53,362 bases of DNA from a virus: positions 1 to 53,362 of the IMG/VR virus record IMGVR_UViG_3300027749_000142. The stretch is one strand, 5' to 3'. Below the pieces are notes generated by a model. That model was not told the origin of the DNA. It saw only the letters and a program-made list of their open reading frames with translations, and searched no databases. This document shows, piece by piece, positions 1 through 10,556 of this stretch. Numbering within the stretch: position 1 is the stretch's first letter; each line of letters starts with the position of its first letter. Made by a program: the position numbers and the translations under genes.

Positions 1-2458
1 TAAATCCTGTTAAAGACATTACTTTATCGAGAGCATTATCAAGTGTACCTATTCTTGTTTTTAATCTATCATCGGAAGCACCAGCAGTAATGTTACCTGT
101 TGCAACAATTTCACCGTTTGTTCCTGTCGCAGCTGTACCAACACCTAATGAAGATACTTGACCTGGAGAATATGGTGAGAATCCTGTTCCTGTAGCTCCT
201 GTAGCTCCTGTAGGGCCATAAGGACCATATGGACCTGGAGGTCCCAATACTGATCCAGCAGCATAAGTTGTTGCAGAAGTTGCAATATATAAAGTACTGC
301 CACTAACGTATGCATTGGTAACACTAACGCCGGTAACTCCTGTGACTCCTGTGGTTCCTGTAGCTCCCGTGGCTCCTGTAGCTCCTGTAGCTCCTGTAGG
401 ACCAAGGATGCTTCCCGCCACAGCAACAACAACTGAATCGCTTCGTGTTAATTGTAGTTGTGTTCCAACAACAGCACCAGAAGTTACGTAAGGTCCTGTA
501 ACACCGGTAACCCCAGTAACTCCTGTGGCTCCCGTGACACCTGTTAAACCTGTGGGTCCTGTAGCGCCTTGTGGAATTGTGAAGTTAAATACAGCAGCAC
601 CAACTGTTCCAGTATTAGTTATTGCTGCTAAACTTCCTGCAGCACCAGTCGATACCGTTCCTAGTGAAACTGTGCCTGTTGCGCCAGTAACGCCAGTAGC
701 ACCTTTAACTGTTCCCGCATTAAAAGTGTAGGTGTTAGAGTATGTAACTTGTAAATCCGTACCAACAACTGTCGCAGCTGTTAAGAATAAACCAGTTGCA
801 CCGGTTGCACCAACTTGACCAGAAACAGTTACGGAATTTGCAACAGCAATAATTCTACCTTTAGAATCAACTGTAATGATAGGTACAGAAGAACTATTAC
901 CATATGTCTTTGCCGTCAAACCTACTTGGTCAGGAAGACCAATCGCAACAATACCTGTGTTTGCGTTTGCAGTTAAATCGCCAGTATTTGCGTAAACTTT
1001 TGTTCCTGGTGGAATCGAAACAGTAGTATTAGATACTGCTAGAACTCGACCAAACTTGTCAACAGTAATTGCAGGAATGTTTGATTCATCACCATATGTT
1101 TTTGATGTTACACCAGTTGTTTGTAATCCAAAATCAATTACATTTGTTGTATTGTTGGCCAAAATTGCAATACCATTTGCAATACTGGCAGTAAGGTTTA
1201 AACCACCATTGTAAGCATTTGCAGAAACCGTAATTGTGTTTGCAGTAATTGAACTATACGCATTTTTACTTAATACGAAACTTTGTAAATAAGTATTAGC
1301 AGCATTTGTATATGATTGTGAATAAACATTTGCCGAATATACAGCTGCCGATGTGGCCACGTTTGAAGTACTATTTAAATTGCTAGAATTATTTGAAAAT
1401 TCATCAGTATGAATTCTATAATAATTTCCATTAGTTACATCATTTAATTGCCACTGTAAAGCTGGTTCGTTCCAACTAATTGCTGCATTAGCATATGATC
1501 CACCACCACGATATACACTATAGTAAGATGTTATACCATTAATATTACCTTGATTTAATTGATACGTGTTTGATGAGTTGACTGTTGTACCGATTAGAAT
1601 GAAGTTCGAATTAACGGTTAAGTTGTTAACTGAAACACCATTGAAGAAAGCGTTTGCGCCAGAACCACCAAGTGTTGATCCAAGATTGATAACTGGCGTA
1701 TTGATGACCGTGTTTGCAGTAATTCTATCAGATATAACGTTACCACTCATCAAGTAGTTGTTAGCATACACAGTATTTGCATATGAGATTGTTGCAAAAC
1801 TTTTAGGTGCTGAGAGGAATGTATTAGATGATACAGAATCGGAAATTAACTGGTTCTGCAATGTTAAGTTTGTTCCATAACCACTTTGAGTATATGTGAA
1901 GTTATTGGAAATTATTGTTGCACCAGAAATGACTACAGTATTTGAAATTGTTGTGGCACCATTAACAGTTAGTGAACCAACAATTGTTGCAGTACCATTT
2001 GTTGAAAAGTTTCCATTAATTTTACCAGTTCCCGTAACAGTAAGATTACCACTAACTGTTTCATTTCCTGTCGTAATAATATTGCCGCCAACTGTGACAT
2101 TATTTGAAACTGCGAGGCCTGTACCAGAACCCAACGCAAGAATAGGACCACTGATGTTCGCTTGGCCTGATGCAACTAGACTGAGTGTGGTGTTCGTGAA
2201 ATAAACTTGACCATCGACACGGAGGTTGTTTTGGACATATGCGGATGAACCTAGACCAATGACTTGTAATTGTCCACCAAGAATGGCATTGTTGGCAACT
2301 TGTAAACCTAGAGAATTATCATTGAGAAATAATGTTCCGGTAGATTTTGTGTAGTTGTTTGCGGCCAACGAATTGTTTTCTTGCACCAAAGCATTCGTGG
2401 TAACCAACCAGTCGCCGAATGTATTTGCATATCCTAGAATAGAAACTGTATTTGCCAT
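1..2458 (-). CDS. Tail fibre with collagen-like repeats and S74 chaperone (3' end cut)
   Basis: Open from ATG at 2458 to the window edge, 819 codons visible, so the C-terminus is missing. The first ~600 residues are Asn/Thr/Gly/Val-rich, the low-complexity beta composition of fibre shafts. From about residue 630 to 770 there are collagen-like Gly-X-Thr runs (GATGATGATGATGTTG, GPPGPYGPYGPTGATG). Near residue 794 follows SDDRLKTRIGTLDNALDKV, the start of a peptidase S74 intramolecular chaperone domain. The Ser and the Lys five residues later match the Ser-Lys pair used for self-cleavage in this family. The likely role is a trimeric host-recognition fibre whose C-terminal chaperone folds the shaft and is then cut off. 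It is followed upstream by a small coiled-coil gene. Family assignment is firm; the receptor is unknown. Confidence 0.85.
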   Translation of the reverse strand, partial: MANTVSILGYANTFGDWLVTTNALVQENNSLAANNYTKSTGTLFLNDNSLGLQVANNAILGGQLQVIGLGSSAYVQNNLRVDGQVYFTNTTLSLVASGQANISGPILALGSGTGLAVSNNVTVGGNIITTGNETVSGNLTVTGTGKINGNFSTNGTATIVGSLTVNGATTISNTVVISGATIISNNFTYTQSGYGTNLTLQNQLISDSVSSNTFLSAPKSFATISYANTVYANNYLMSGNVISDRITANTVINTPVINLGSTLGGSGANAFFNGVSVNNLTVNSNFILIGTTVNSSNTYQLNQGNINGITSYYSVYRGGGSYANAAISWNEPALQWQLNDVTNGNYYRIHTDEFSNNSSNLNSTSNVATSAAVYSANVYSQSYTNAANTYLQSFVLSKNAYSSITANTITVSANAYNGGLNLTASIANGIAILANNTTNVIDFGLQTTGVTSKTYGDESNIPAITVDKFGRVLAVSNTTVSIPPGTKVYANTGDLTANANTGIVAIGLPDQVGLTAKTYGNSSSVPIITVDSKGRIIAVANSVTVSGQVGATGATGLFLTAATVVGTDLQVTYSNTYTFNAGTVKGATGVTGATGTVSLGTVSTGAAGSLAAITNTGTVGAAVFNFTIPQGATGPTGLTGVTGATGVTGVTGVTGPYVTSGAVVGTQLQLTRSDSVVVAVAGSILGPTGATGATGATGATGTTGVTGVTGVSVTNAYVSGSTLYIATSATTYAAGSVLGPPGPYGPYGPTGATGATGTGFSPYSPGQVSSLGVGTAATGTNGEIVATGNITAGASDDRLKTRIGTLDNALDKVMSLTGF

Positions 2459-2478
2459 TTATTTCGAACCTATTGAAC

Positions 2479-2700
2479 TTATAGTTTATTTAGAATAGTT
2501 GTCAGGAGCGTTTTGATATCAGAAACATCTTGCTCTAATTTTACAATCTTTGCATTATTCTGTTCAAGTTCTTGACTCATTTTTTGTTTTCGTTGGTGAT
2601 CTTTAAGACCACTAATATCCGTATTCAATATAGCTTTACTGTAACCATCCCGTTGCAGATGGGGATTATCAGTTACTTCATATTTTACATTATCGATCAT
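2479..2700 (-). CDS. Small coiled-coil protein after the DUF4815 fibre gene
   Basis: 73 residues. The second half (about residues 40-73, MSQELEQNNAKIVKLEQDV onward) is a clear heptad coiled coil. Its ATG overlaps the stop of the 2616-residue gene by four bases (ATGA), so it is probably translationally coupled to it. The position between two fibre genes suggests a small structural or fibre-assembly partner, but no catalytic motif is visible and I do not recognise a named family. Confidence 0.7.
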   Translation of the reverse strand: MIDNVKYEVTDNPHLQRDGYSKAILNTDISGLKDHQRKQKMSQELEQNNAKIVKLEQDVSDIKTLLTTILNKL

Positions 2701-5700
2701 GATATTGCAATAGCTCTAAATTTCTTAATTTGTGGAACAATTTCTGTTGCACCGGAATACATAACAACTTTGACAGCAAATGTTTGGAAAGAATTATGTA
2801 TAACGCCATTACTTGTGTAAGTAATATTATTTAAGAAATAATTTTGTTCAATAAAGTCTGTATAAGAAGATGAATTTTTTGTTACACTATCTATATTTGG
2901 AACTAGAATCCATGGTTTAGTAGTAAATGCACTTACATCATCAGCAGCTAATACTTTAACAAACACATCAAAAGAAGTTCCACTCTGCATATTTGCATCA
3001 AACGTAACTTTAACACCTTTGGCATCAAATCCAGAAGCAAGTGTTACTGATCTTGTTACATATTTAGCAGAAGCATTACCACCACTTGCAGTAGTTTCTG
3101 GTATTGTAACATCAACTCTATCATTGATAATGTTATTAATCATAATCATCGACATTCTATCTAGGTCAATAACAGGAGAAATGTTTTTATCAAGCGTTGC
3201 AAGTTTTGCTTTCACCAATGTGTCACCATAAGCTGTATTATTTCTATATGTCTTCAATATTGTATTCTTATTAGCTAATAATGGAGTATATAATGTATCA
3301 AATATACCATCATTTTGGTTCATCATACTATAATCAATAGATGTAGTATTATTAAAGTCCAACTCTTGTGAAATTAAATCTACAATTTCAAAATCAAATG
3401 CCTGTGCGGGAGCATCAGATTTAAATGTTGCTTCATAAGTTTTTGTTGTGTCAAATTGAGCATAATACAACTTGAACGATAAGTCTGAAGATTGGTCAGC
3501 AGTCCAAGTTGAACCATTTTGCGATATAAACAAACTACCAATATTTGGTTGTTCCGAGACTGTATTTGTTGAGCCAATTTGTTTCTGTCCCACAGTCGCA
3601 TAATATACTTTTGTTTTACTGCTATTTGAACCAACAACAATTGCATATTCGCCAGGTTGCAGATAGACAGGATCAGCAAATCTAAACAAAGTTTCAACAG
3701 ATGCATCGGTTGATGTGTTTATATCATAAGGATTTTTCCAAACAGTTGATGATGGAATAACTTTAGTGGAATTTGGATATCCATTAACTGTAGGTCTAAT
3801 CTGTGCAAACACAGGCAACTTATCATCAACACTTTCAAAATACAAACTAACACCAGTCAAGAAAACACCGTTAGGATAAATTCCTGCAGGAACAAAGAAT
3901 GTCTGTGCTAATGGATCAGTAGTACAGGCTATGAATGAGGTTCTACTACCAAATGGTTCTTTGTTTGCTTTTGCAGCTGCTTCAAAATCAGCTCGGATTT
4001 TCGCATCTGCTTGAAGTGCCGTTAGGCCATACTGTGTGCCACCCATAACAATACTTTCAGCAGCCAGAGCACCTCTACTAGTCCATATTGTTCCACCTGC
4101 GGCATCTTTAATAGTAGCTGCATACCAAGAGGGATTTATTCCCCAGGTAGTAGCTGCACCAGTTGTTCCTTGATTGTCAACCTTACACTTAATCTGGTGT
4201 GCGCCTGGAGCTAACCAGTTAACGGTAACATCTATGTATAATTTTCCATCATTATTATTTGGCCAAGCCGTTGTTTTCCAATGTTCAGAATTCTTATATT
4301 TTCCAATAGGTTCATTATCAATCCAAACTTCAACATCATCATCGGCACCAAATGATATTGTGTGATTATAACCAAAAGCTTGAGTTGTTGTAAAATTTCT
4401 ATAAATTGTAAATGTTTGGCCAGATTTTAGATTTGTGTTGTCTCCTTCAGCCACTGGATATACAGCATTTGCCGCAACAAACTCAACACCAGTATTATTA
4501 GTCAATCCCGTACCAGCACCAGTGATCGCATAAACAATTGGTGAGGTCTGCATGCCGCCCGCCTGTAACGCATAATATGCATTTAGCCAATAGATAAATC
4601 CTCCTAAGTCTGGATTTCTATTCAAGTTTGCTGGATTTCTATAATAAGAAAGTATAGTCGGCCCAGTAATTGCAATTGCCTCGGCTTTCCACGCTGCATT
4701 TAACCATATTTTACCGCCGCCGGCCGGAGTACGAGAATTTGGATCAGCAATTACTTGGTTGTAAGTTTGAGTAGTTATCAGATATGTGTATGCCTCAATG
4801 GCTTCTTTCATAGTCAAACTAGAATCAACAAAGTCACCAATTTTTGGTTTAGTAAGTAATACACCCGTAGCAACACTTACAGCACTAGCCGTACTTTGAA
4901 TTGTTGTTGTTTTATTTTGACTAATTGGAGCGTCTAGTTTTAATTCAACTGTTGCTGTTGACTTACTATAACCATTTAATGGATTAATATAAATTGCAAT
5001 CGTTGCTGGTGTAGTGTCCGAAACAGAAATTGTTCCTGTAATTATATCTAATCTAGGAATTGTTCTGTTTTCAGCTTTGCCATATTTTTCGTAATGCCAT
5101 TGACCAAATGCATCAATACCTTGTGTTGCAAATTTTCTAAAATCTGCATTAGCAAAATATGCAATTGCTTCTAACTCAACTGTTGCATAAATTTTGGTAT
5201 AACCACCACTAAAAGTATTTGATGCATAAGAATTTGTACCAGTTGCACCATCATTAAATAAAGATTTAATATCAGCATAAGAGTTGACATAAGCGGTGTA
5301 GTTAAAACCACCAGAAACGTTCAAAACAGTATTTGTAGATGATGTTGCACCTTTAGTTAACCACATACCATCAACATTTGAGATGGTGAATGGTACTATA
5401 ACAGAACCGCCAACATTTGTAGATGTAACGACATATGTGAGAGTCTCACTCATGTTTATACTAGTAGGTCCACTAACTGAATAAACTGCTGCCTTTGGAC
5501 CAGAATAGAAAGATGTTGTTGCTTGTCTATTATCATTAAAATAAAATGTCCAAATATAAGAACCAACTCTAGTTACTACATAATCTAAAGTTGTTGTTGT
5601 GCCAGGAGGACTTAATGGTAGAGTACCACTAGCAGGAATTCTTTCACCATAGTTACTTACAGCATAATAATTTCCATTATTAGGTCCATTAACAACATTA

Positions 5701-8700
5701 AATGTTATCTTATCATTTTGTATACAAGATGTTGATGTGCTTAAATTAACTCCACTAGAATTTTTAACGGAAAGTTCAATTGGTACTATAGGTGTTGCAT
5801 TAATTGTAAATCCTGCATAGACTTCTGGTAAAATGCTATTTAATTTTAATTTTACATTTTTAATATCATTAACTACAGATGCGGAAGTTAATAAAACAGA
5901 TGCGTTGCCGTTTGAATCTGTTGTAAATGATCCAGTTAAACTAGCACCAGCAATGTTTGCAGATTCAACACCGGTAATTGTATAAGGTACACTTACGCCG
6001 GCACCAACATTCACCGTTGACAATGTTACGTTAGCTGTTTTACCAATATTAAGTGCAGTTCCCAATGAAGGTTGAATTTGACTTGTGTTGGCGACCAACA
6101 TGTAAGATTTAATAGCAGAAATTGGAACATTTACCGATTTACTGGATGTGTTTCCTGTTCCCCATGTATATTGAATAGTAAATACATCAGAACCTTTCAT
6201 TGCATAGTTAGAATTAACTTGATACAATAATGTATTTGAACCAGATGGTGAATTTATTGTGAAAGCGCCACTTGTTTGATTACCTTTACTACTCACAACA
6301 GAATATTCATTTGTATTGGCTGTTGATGTGATTGCGTAATAAACAGTTTGATTACTTGGTATACTTGAAGCTGAGAATATAGACTGTATGGTATTGCCAG
6401 CAACAATAGAAGAATTTGCTGCAACACTAAATGTTGGAACAAATGCACTTTGAATTGCTACATTACATAACAATTGTTGTGGTCCTTTATATTGTGGATT
6501 TCCGGTATCTGTCGGAACATCAACTTCAAGAATGATGTATTTGTTTACATAACTACTGATTGCACCACTATTAATTGGTATACTTACAATGGCCTGATTT
6601 TTGGAGTTTGTACCAATTGTACGTATAATTGTATTTCCACGAACGAAACCATTTCCCAAATCAGTGTTAACAATTGAACCAGAAATGTTTGCATTGTATG
6701 TTTTTCCCGCAGGAGCATTTTGAACATTGAAGATGAAATTAATAACACCACCTTCTCTGATAGTTGTATAATCAGGAGTTAATGTATATGATGCATCTGG
6801 CAACGCTGCAGTAGTAATTGCTCCAACATTTTTTGTAGTAATTGATGAATTGTCTGTACCATTTAAGCTTAATCTGGTAATAATATCCTGGTTTGGCTTT
6901 GTAGAAACAATTAATGGACTTAATGTTTGTAGTAAACCTTGTGCATAGAAAGTGGTAGATGCATAAGATTTTCCAAGAGCAATACTAATAGGACTGTCAC
7001 ACAAAACAATATTGATATTTCCTGTTAAGAATTTGACATCGTTATCATTTGGAATACAAATTTTACCAGAAGCAGAACCGGAGGAATCAGTATAAACAGC
7101 CATATCATGAGGTGAAATTCCACTATTATTAATTAGTGAAGTGTAACCATCAGGAAGCAAATAACTTGTCATGTTTAAACCATTCATATACAAGTATAAA
7201 TTGGTTTTTGGTGACATACCATCTACATGAAAACTTATTTCTTTCTTTCTTGCATAAGGAATTACTGTTTGATTTACAGTTGCAGTAGAAGATGATGTAA
7301 CAACGCCTGGCGGAGAACTTAATATCTGTGAGTTTTGGGGCGTACCAACTTGACCAGAAACATTACGAACAGTATTTGTCCCTAAAACAGAATTGATTGT
7401 ATCTGTTGTTTGTTCACCGGACCATAGAGTCTGCCATGCATTCCATTGTGTTTCAACAGATGAGTAAGCAGAGTAGTTATCGTTTTCACCATTTGTGTTT
7501 ACGATAACAACCGGCGGAGTAATTATATCAAACCAAACGTCAGATTGTGGACTTAATTTTATTTCACCAACATAGGCCACAACGTCAAATGGATTTACTT
7601 TAATTGAATCTGATGCAATTGGCTGATTGCCTCCAGGCATTACTTCGGAAACATAAGGTACTGTTATAAGAGATGAAAATGCTGAATTACCAGAAATTAC
7701 TGTATTACTTGATTCTCTTGTATAATTTAACTTAACGTTCTCAGACAAATATAGCGGTCTTGCTAATTTGTTTGTGTAATCAATAGATGCACGATATTCA
7801 TTACTACCAACATCACCAACACCAGAACCAACGAAAGAATCGACAATAAAACCATTTTTAAATTGTGTATTGCCATTGTTGTCGGTAACAACTTGTGAGT
7901 TAACTTGAGTCTCTAAGAAATTTAATGAAGTATAATACTCCATATTTGTTAAACGTGTATCAAGATTGGAAATATCCTTCATAGTATAACGTTTGTGTGG
8001 TATAACTTGAAGACCAACATCAGTCTCACGATATGTGTATGGTGAAAAATCTAACACATATAGTGTAACAGCATCACTTTGATTTGCTGGAGGTTGTGGT
8101 TTAACATCAGGAATACCTTGAATGTCTTTAAACAAACCATCTCTGGTCAGTACAACCTTATCAATTCTTCCAAGGTAATATGTGATATCAGCAATAACGT
8201 TTTGAAAATTATTTGTTGTTGGAATCTGGTGTGATGCCAACGAATATGTTGTTGTATCATCAACCCTTCTTGGTCTAAAATCTATACAATCACTTAATGA
8301 CACAACTTTTCCTGTTACAAGTGATTTGTATGTTGGTATGATACCATAATCAATCGGATATGATTCTGGTGAGATGTAACCCAATCCAGAATGTGTGAAG
8401 TAACTATAAACCGGTAAAACTTTTATTGTACTCTGTGGTGCAGATTTTCTATTAATTGATGCATGGTCATAAATTGTATCTCTTTGGCCAGTATCCAATG
8501 AATATAATGTTACTTTATTGTCTAACGCAGTCCAATTACCTGTGGATGTACTTGGAGTATTATTTAAATTAATTCCTGAAATTGCAATGTATGCAATACC
8601 AGATACAGAAACAACATCACCACTATTATATGTTGTTGCACTACTCCAACTTCCCAAATATGAAGAAGTTAAAGGATATTCATATACACCGTCAATTTGA

Positions 8701-10547
8701 TACACATCAGACTTTAATAAACTATAAGTGTTTGTGTTTGAAATGCTTAATTCTGTCCCAACATATTTTAATACAGCAGTTTTTTGTTTATAAGAATCGT
8801 TTGTTGTATGAATACGTGCAATAATGTTTACGTTACGACCATTATAAATGTTAGAACCAAAATTAACTGTTGCTTGATATGCTGTAGGTAGAGTTACACT
8901 AGCATTATCCATTGGAATAAATGTTCCACTAGTTGTTTCTACCGCAATATAGTTATCAATAATATTTGGTCCTGAACCTGAACCAACAAACGCATCGGTA
9001 GATTTGCAAGAAATACTTACTGTATTACCAGAAATTGTTCCTGTAAAATTTTGATTGTAATAGTATTCAACATTACGTAAATTTTTCACATATGATCTTG
9101 GCAATGTGAACAACATTGAGTTGTAATCAGAAAGATATAATTGAGTACCTTTACCATCAACTTGAGCTGAACTATCAATCAAACATTTGAATGTTGGTGT
9201 TGAATAGTTGCCACCATTTGGTGCAGTCAATGATTTTACAGAAGAAAATTGACTAGAAGTTAGTGTGCTATTGTCTAGGTATAATGCATAAATTGCAGCT
9301 GCACCCACGCCACTTACATATTCAATACCTTTAATATATGTTGTACCAATTCTAGAAGAAGAACTTGTTGGTGTTGTGTTGTTATGTAATTCAACTAATG
9401 TGGATGTATTAATGTTTGGTAATCCACCAACAAGACTACTTACGAGTGTGTAATTTCCATAAGCAGAATTGATAATGTAAGAATTATCTGTGCCAGTTGT
9501 GCGTGATTTATCTACTGAAATCGTTGTTGTGGAAATTGTTTCAACTTCATACCCCTGGACAAATGCAGAACCAGGACTCACCTTCAACACTAATTTGTCC
9601 AAATCTTGTGGGTCATTAATAATGGTTGGAATAAAATTCTTAATGATGAAGTCGCCACTAGTGTCAAATGTTCTTTTAGCCATTGTATCCATGATGGCAG
9701 AATATATGGGTGTTCTTTGGTCAGTTAATAAATTGCCGTCTTTAATGGAAACCAATTGAATAAAGTTTGGATATGTGACCGCAGTATCTGTGTACGTCTG
9801 TGTCGTTAACTGTAAGTCAATCTTATAACGGTCCGCACCAGGAGCAAGATAGTTTGATGCACCAAGAGCTGGATCCAATAAGGATGAATCATCAGCATAA
9901 TCTGTTACTGATTCTACAATATTTAAACCAACAACACCCGAAGCTATTTTTGAATATTTACCAACAACAACAGATTGTTCCGCACAGTATAAGAACGTAC
10001 CATTACCAAAAAATACACCTTCGGAAATGTGAAAAATTAGAGATGAACCAGATGCTGATGTGGCCGCACTAGTAAAATAATTAACGCCAGTATTTGAATT
10101 TTTATTTAATGTCGCATAGAAATTTGTGTTATCAGAAAACGGAGTCTGGCTACCACTAACAATACTTACATGCAGCGTTGGCAAATCAGTTGCTGTTGCT
10201 GGCGTATATTTTTTAACGAGAGCAATTTTACCGGTTGAAGTTTCAACAATATATTGACCTTCAATTGTAGTATAATCTACATTAACAATCGTTGTTCCGT
10301 TATTATAACTTGGATTTACTTTTAAATAGAATACACTATCATCTAGTTGGTGTTGACCACCTTTGACTACTGAACCTTCAGCAAAAATATTTGATGCAAA
10401 ACTTCCAATTTGGTTACCCAAAATAGATTGCATCTGTGTGAGTTCTCTCGCTTGAACGGCTCTACCTGGTCTAAACAATACACGGTAAAACGCTTTTGCG
10501 GGATCAAAATCATCATAGTATGGGTCAACATTAAAATTCAGAGCCAT
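2697..10547 (-). CDS. Giant DUF4815-type fibre/baseplate protein
   Basis: 2616 residues with a good Shine-Dalgarno (AAAGGA) before ATG. The N-terminus (MALNFNVDPYYDDFDPAKAF, then FRPGRAVQARELTQMQSIL) and a C-terminal block from about residue 2200 (DPLAQTFFVPAGIYPNGVFL; later LQPGEYAIVVGSNSS) are both typical of DUF4815 proteins of T4-like marine phages. Between them sits a very long insertion. Residues ~1240-1750 are repeated Thr/Ser-rich Ig-like segments. Residues ~1750-2000 contain DUF4214-like pieces (YRNPANLNRNPDLGGFIYW). Residues ~2050-2150 are a PA14-like beta module with ADDDVEVWIDNEPIG. It lies between gp8 and the fibre genes, so it probably connects fibres to the baseplate rim and may bind cell-surface glycans. 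Exact function is inferred. Confidence 0.8.
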   Translation of the reverse strand: MALNFNVDPYYDDFDPAKAFYRVLFRPGRAVQARELTQMQSILGNQIGSFASNIFAEGSVVKGGQHQLDDSVFYLKVNPSYNNGTTIVNVDYTTIEGQYIVETSTGKIALVKKYTPATATDLPTLHVSIVSGSQTPFSDNTNFYATLNKNSNTGVNYFTSAATSASGSSLIFHISEGVFFGNGTFLYCAEQSVVVGKYSKIASGVVGLNIVESVTDYADDSSLLDPALGASNYLAPGADRYKIDLQLTTQTYTDTAVTYPNFIQLVSIKDGNLLTDQRTPIYSAIMDTMAKRTFDTSGDFIIKNFIPTIINDPQDLDKLVLKVSPGSAFVQGYEVETISTTTISVDKSRTTGTDNSYIINSAYGNYTLVSSLVGGLPNINTSTLVELHNNTTPTSSSSRIGTTYIKGIEYVSGVGAAAIYALYLDNSTLTSSQFSSVKSLTAPNGGNYSTPTFKCLIDSSAQVDGKGTQLYLSDYNSMLFTLPRSYVKNLRNVEYYYNQNFTGTISGNTVSISCKSTDAFVGSGSGPNIIDNYIAVETTSGTFIPMDNASVTLPTAYQATVNFGSNIYNGRNVNIIARIHTTNDSYKQKTAVLKYVGTELSISNTNTYSLLKSDVYQIDGVYEYPLTSSYLGSWSSATTYNSGDVVSVSGIAYIAISGINLNNTPSTSTGNWTALDNKVTLYSLDTGQRDTIYDHASINRKSAPQSTIKVLPVYSYFTHSGLGYISPESYPIDYGIIPTYKSLVTGKVVSLSDCIDFRPRRVDDTTTYSLASHQIPTTNNFQNVIADITYYLGRIDKVVLTRDGLFKDIQGIPDVKPQPPANQSDAVTLYVLDFSPYTYRETDVGLQVIPHKRYTMKDISNLDTRLTNMEYYTSLNFLETQVNSQVVTDNNGNTQFKNGFIVDSFVGSGVGDVGSNEYRASIDYTNKLARPLYLSENVKLNYTRESSNTVISGNSAFSSLITVPYVSEVMPGGNQPIASDSIKVNPFDVVAYVGEIKLSPQSDVWFDIITPPVVIVNTNGENDNYSAYSSVETQWNAWQTLWSGEQTTDTINSVLGTNTVRNVSGQVGTPQNSQILSSPPGVVTSSSTATVNQTVIPYARKKEISFHVDGMSPKTNLYLYMNGLNMTSYLLPDGYTSLINNSGISPHDMAVYTDSSGSASGKICIPNDNDVKFLTGNINIVLCDSPISIALGKSYASTTFYAQGLLQTLSPLIVSTKPNQDIITRLSLNGTDNSSITTKNVGAITTAALPDASYTLTPDYTTIREGGVINFIFNVQNAPAGKTYNANISGSIVNTDLGNGFVRGNTIIRTIGTNSKNQAIVSIPINSGAISSYVNKYIILEVDVPTDTGNPQYKGPQQLLCNVAIQSAFVPTFSVAANSSIVAGNTIQSIFSASSIPSNQTVYYAITSTANTNEYSVVSSKGNQTSGAFTINSPSGSNTLLYQVNSNYAMKGSDVFTIQYTWGTGNTSSKSVNVPISAIKSYMLVANTSQIQPSLGTALNIGKTANVTLSTVNVGAGVSVPYTITGVESANIAGASLTGSFTTDSNGNASVLLTSASVVNDIKNVKLKLNSILPEVYAGFTINATPIVPIELSVKNSSGVNLSTSTSCIQNDKITFNVVNGPNNGNYYAVSNYGERIPASGTLPLSPPGTTTTLDYVVTRVGSYIWTFYFNDNRQATTSFYSGPKAAVYSVSGPTSINMSETLTYVVTSTNVGGSVIVPFTISNVDGMWLTKGATSSTNTVLNVSGGFNYTAYVNSYADIKSLFNDGATGTNSYASNTFSGGYTKIYATVELEAIAYFANADFRKFATQGIDAFGQWHYEKYGKAENRTIPRLDIITGTISVSDTTPATIAIYINPLNGYSKSTATVELKLDAPISQNKTTTIQSTASAVSVATGVLLTKPKIGDFVDSSLTMKEAIEAYTYLITTQTYNQVIADPNSRTPAGGGKIWLNAAWKAEAIAITGPTILSYYRNPANLNRNPDLGGFIYWLNAYYALQAGGMQTSPIVYAITGAGTGLTNNTGVEFVAANAVYPVAEGDNTNLKSGQTFTIYRNFTTTQAFGYNHTISFGADDDVEVWIDNEPIGKYKNSEHWKTTAWPNNNDGKLYIDVTVNWLAPGAHQIKCKVDNQGTTGAATTWGINPSWYAATIKDAAGGTIWTSRGALAAESIVMGGTQYGLTALQADAKIRADFEAAAKANKEPFGSRTSFIACTTDPLAQTFFVPAGIYPNGVFLTGVSLYFESVDDKLPVFAQIRPTVNGYPNSTKVIPSSTVWKNPYDINTSTDASVETLFRFADPVYLQPGEYAIVVGSNSSKTKVYYATVGQKQIGSTNTVSEQPNIGSLFISQNGSTWTADQSSDLSFKLYYAQFDTTKTYEATFKSDAPAQAFDFEIVDLISQELDFNNTTSIDYSMMNQNDGIFDTLYTPLLANKNTILKTYRNNTAYGDTLVKAKLATLDKNISPVIDLDRMSMIMINNIINDRVDVTIPETTASGGNASAKYVTRSVTLASGFDAKGVKVTFDANMQSGTSFDVFVKVLAADDVSAFTTKPWILVPNIDSVTKNSSSYTDFIEQNYFLNNITYTSNGVIHNSFQTFAVKVVMYSGATEIVPQIKKFRAIAIS

Positions 10548-10556
10548 TTTTTTCCT

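Noticed and set aside
145-432. Leu/Gln-rich minus-strand frame within the fibre gene
   Set aside because: It is the alternate frame of the Gly-X-Thr repeats (repetition keeps several frames open). The frame coding for the fibre is open for all 2458 bases and ends in a recognisable S74 domain.
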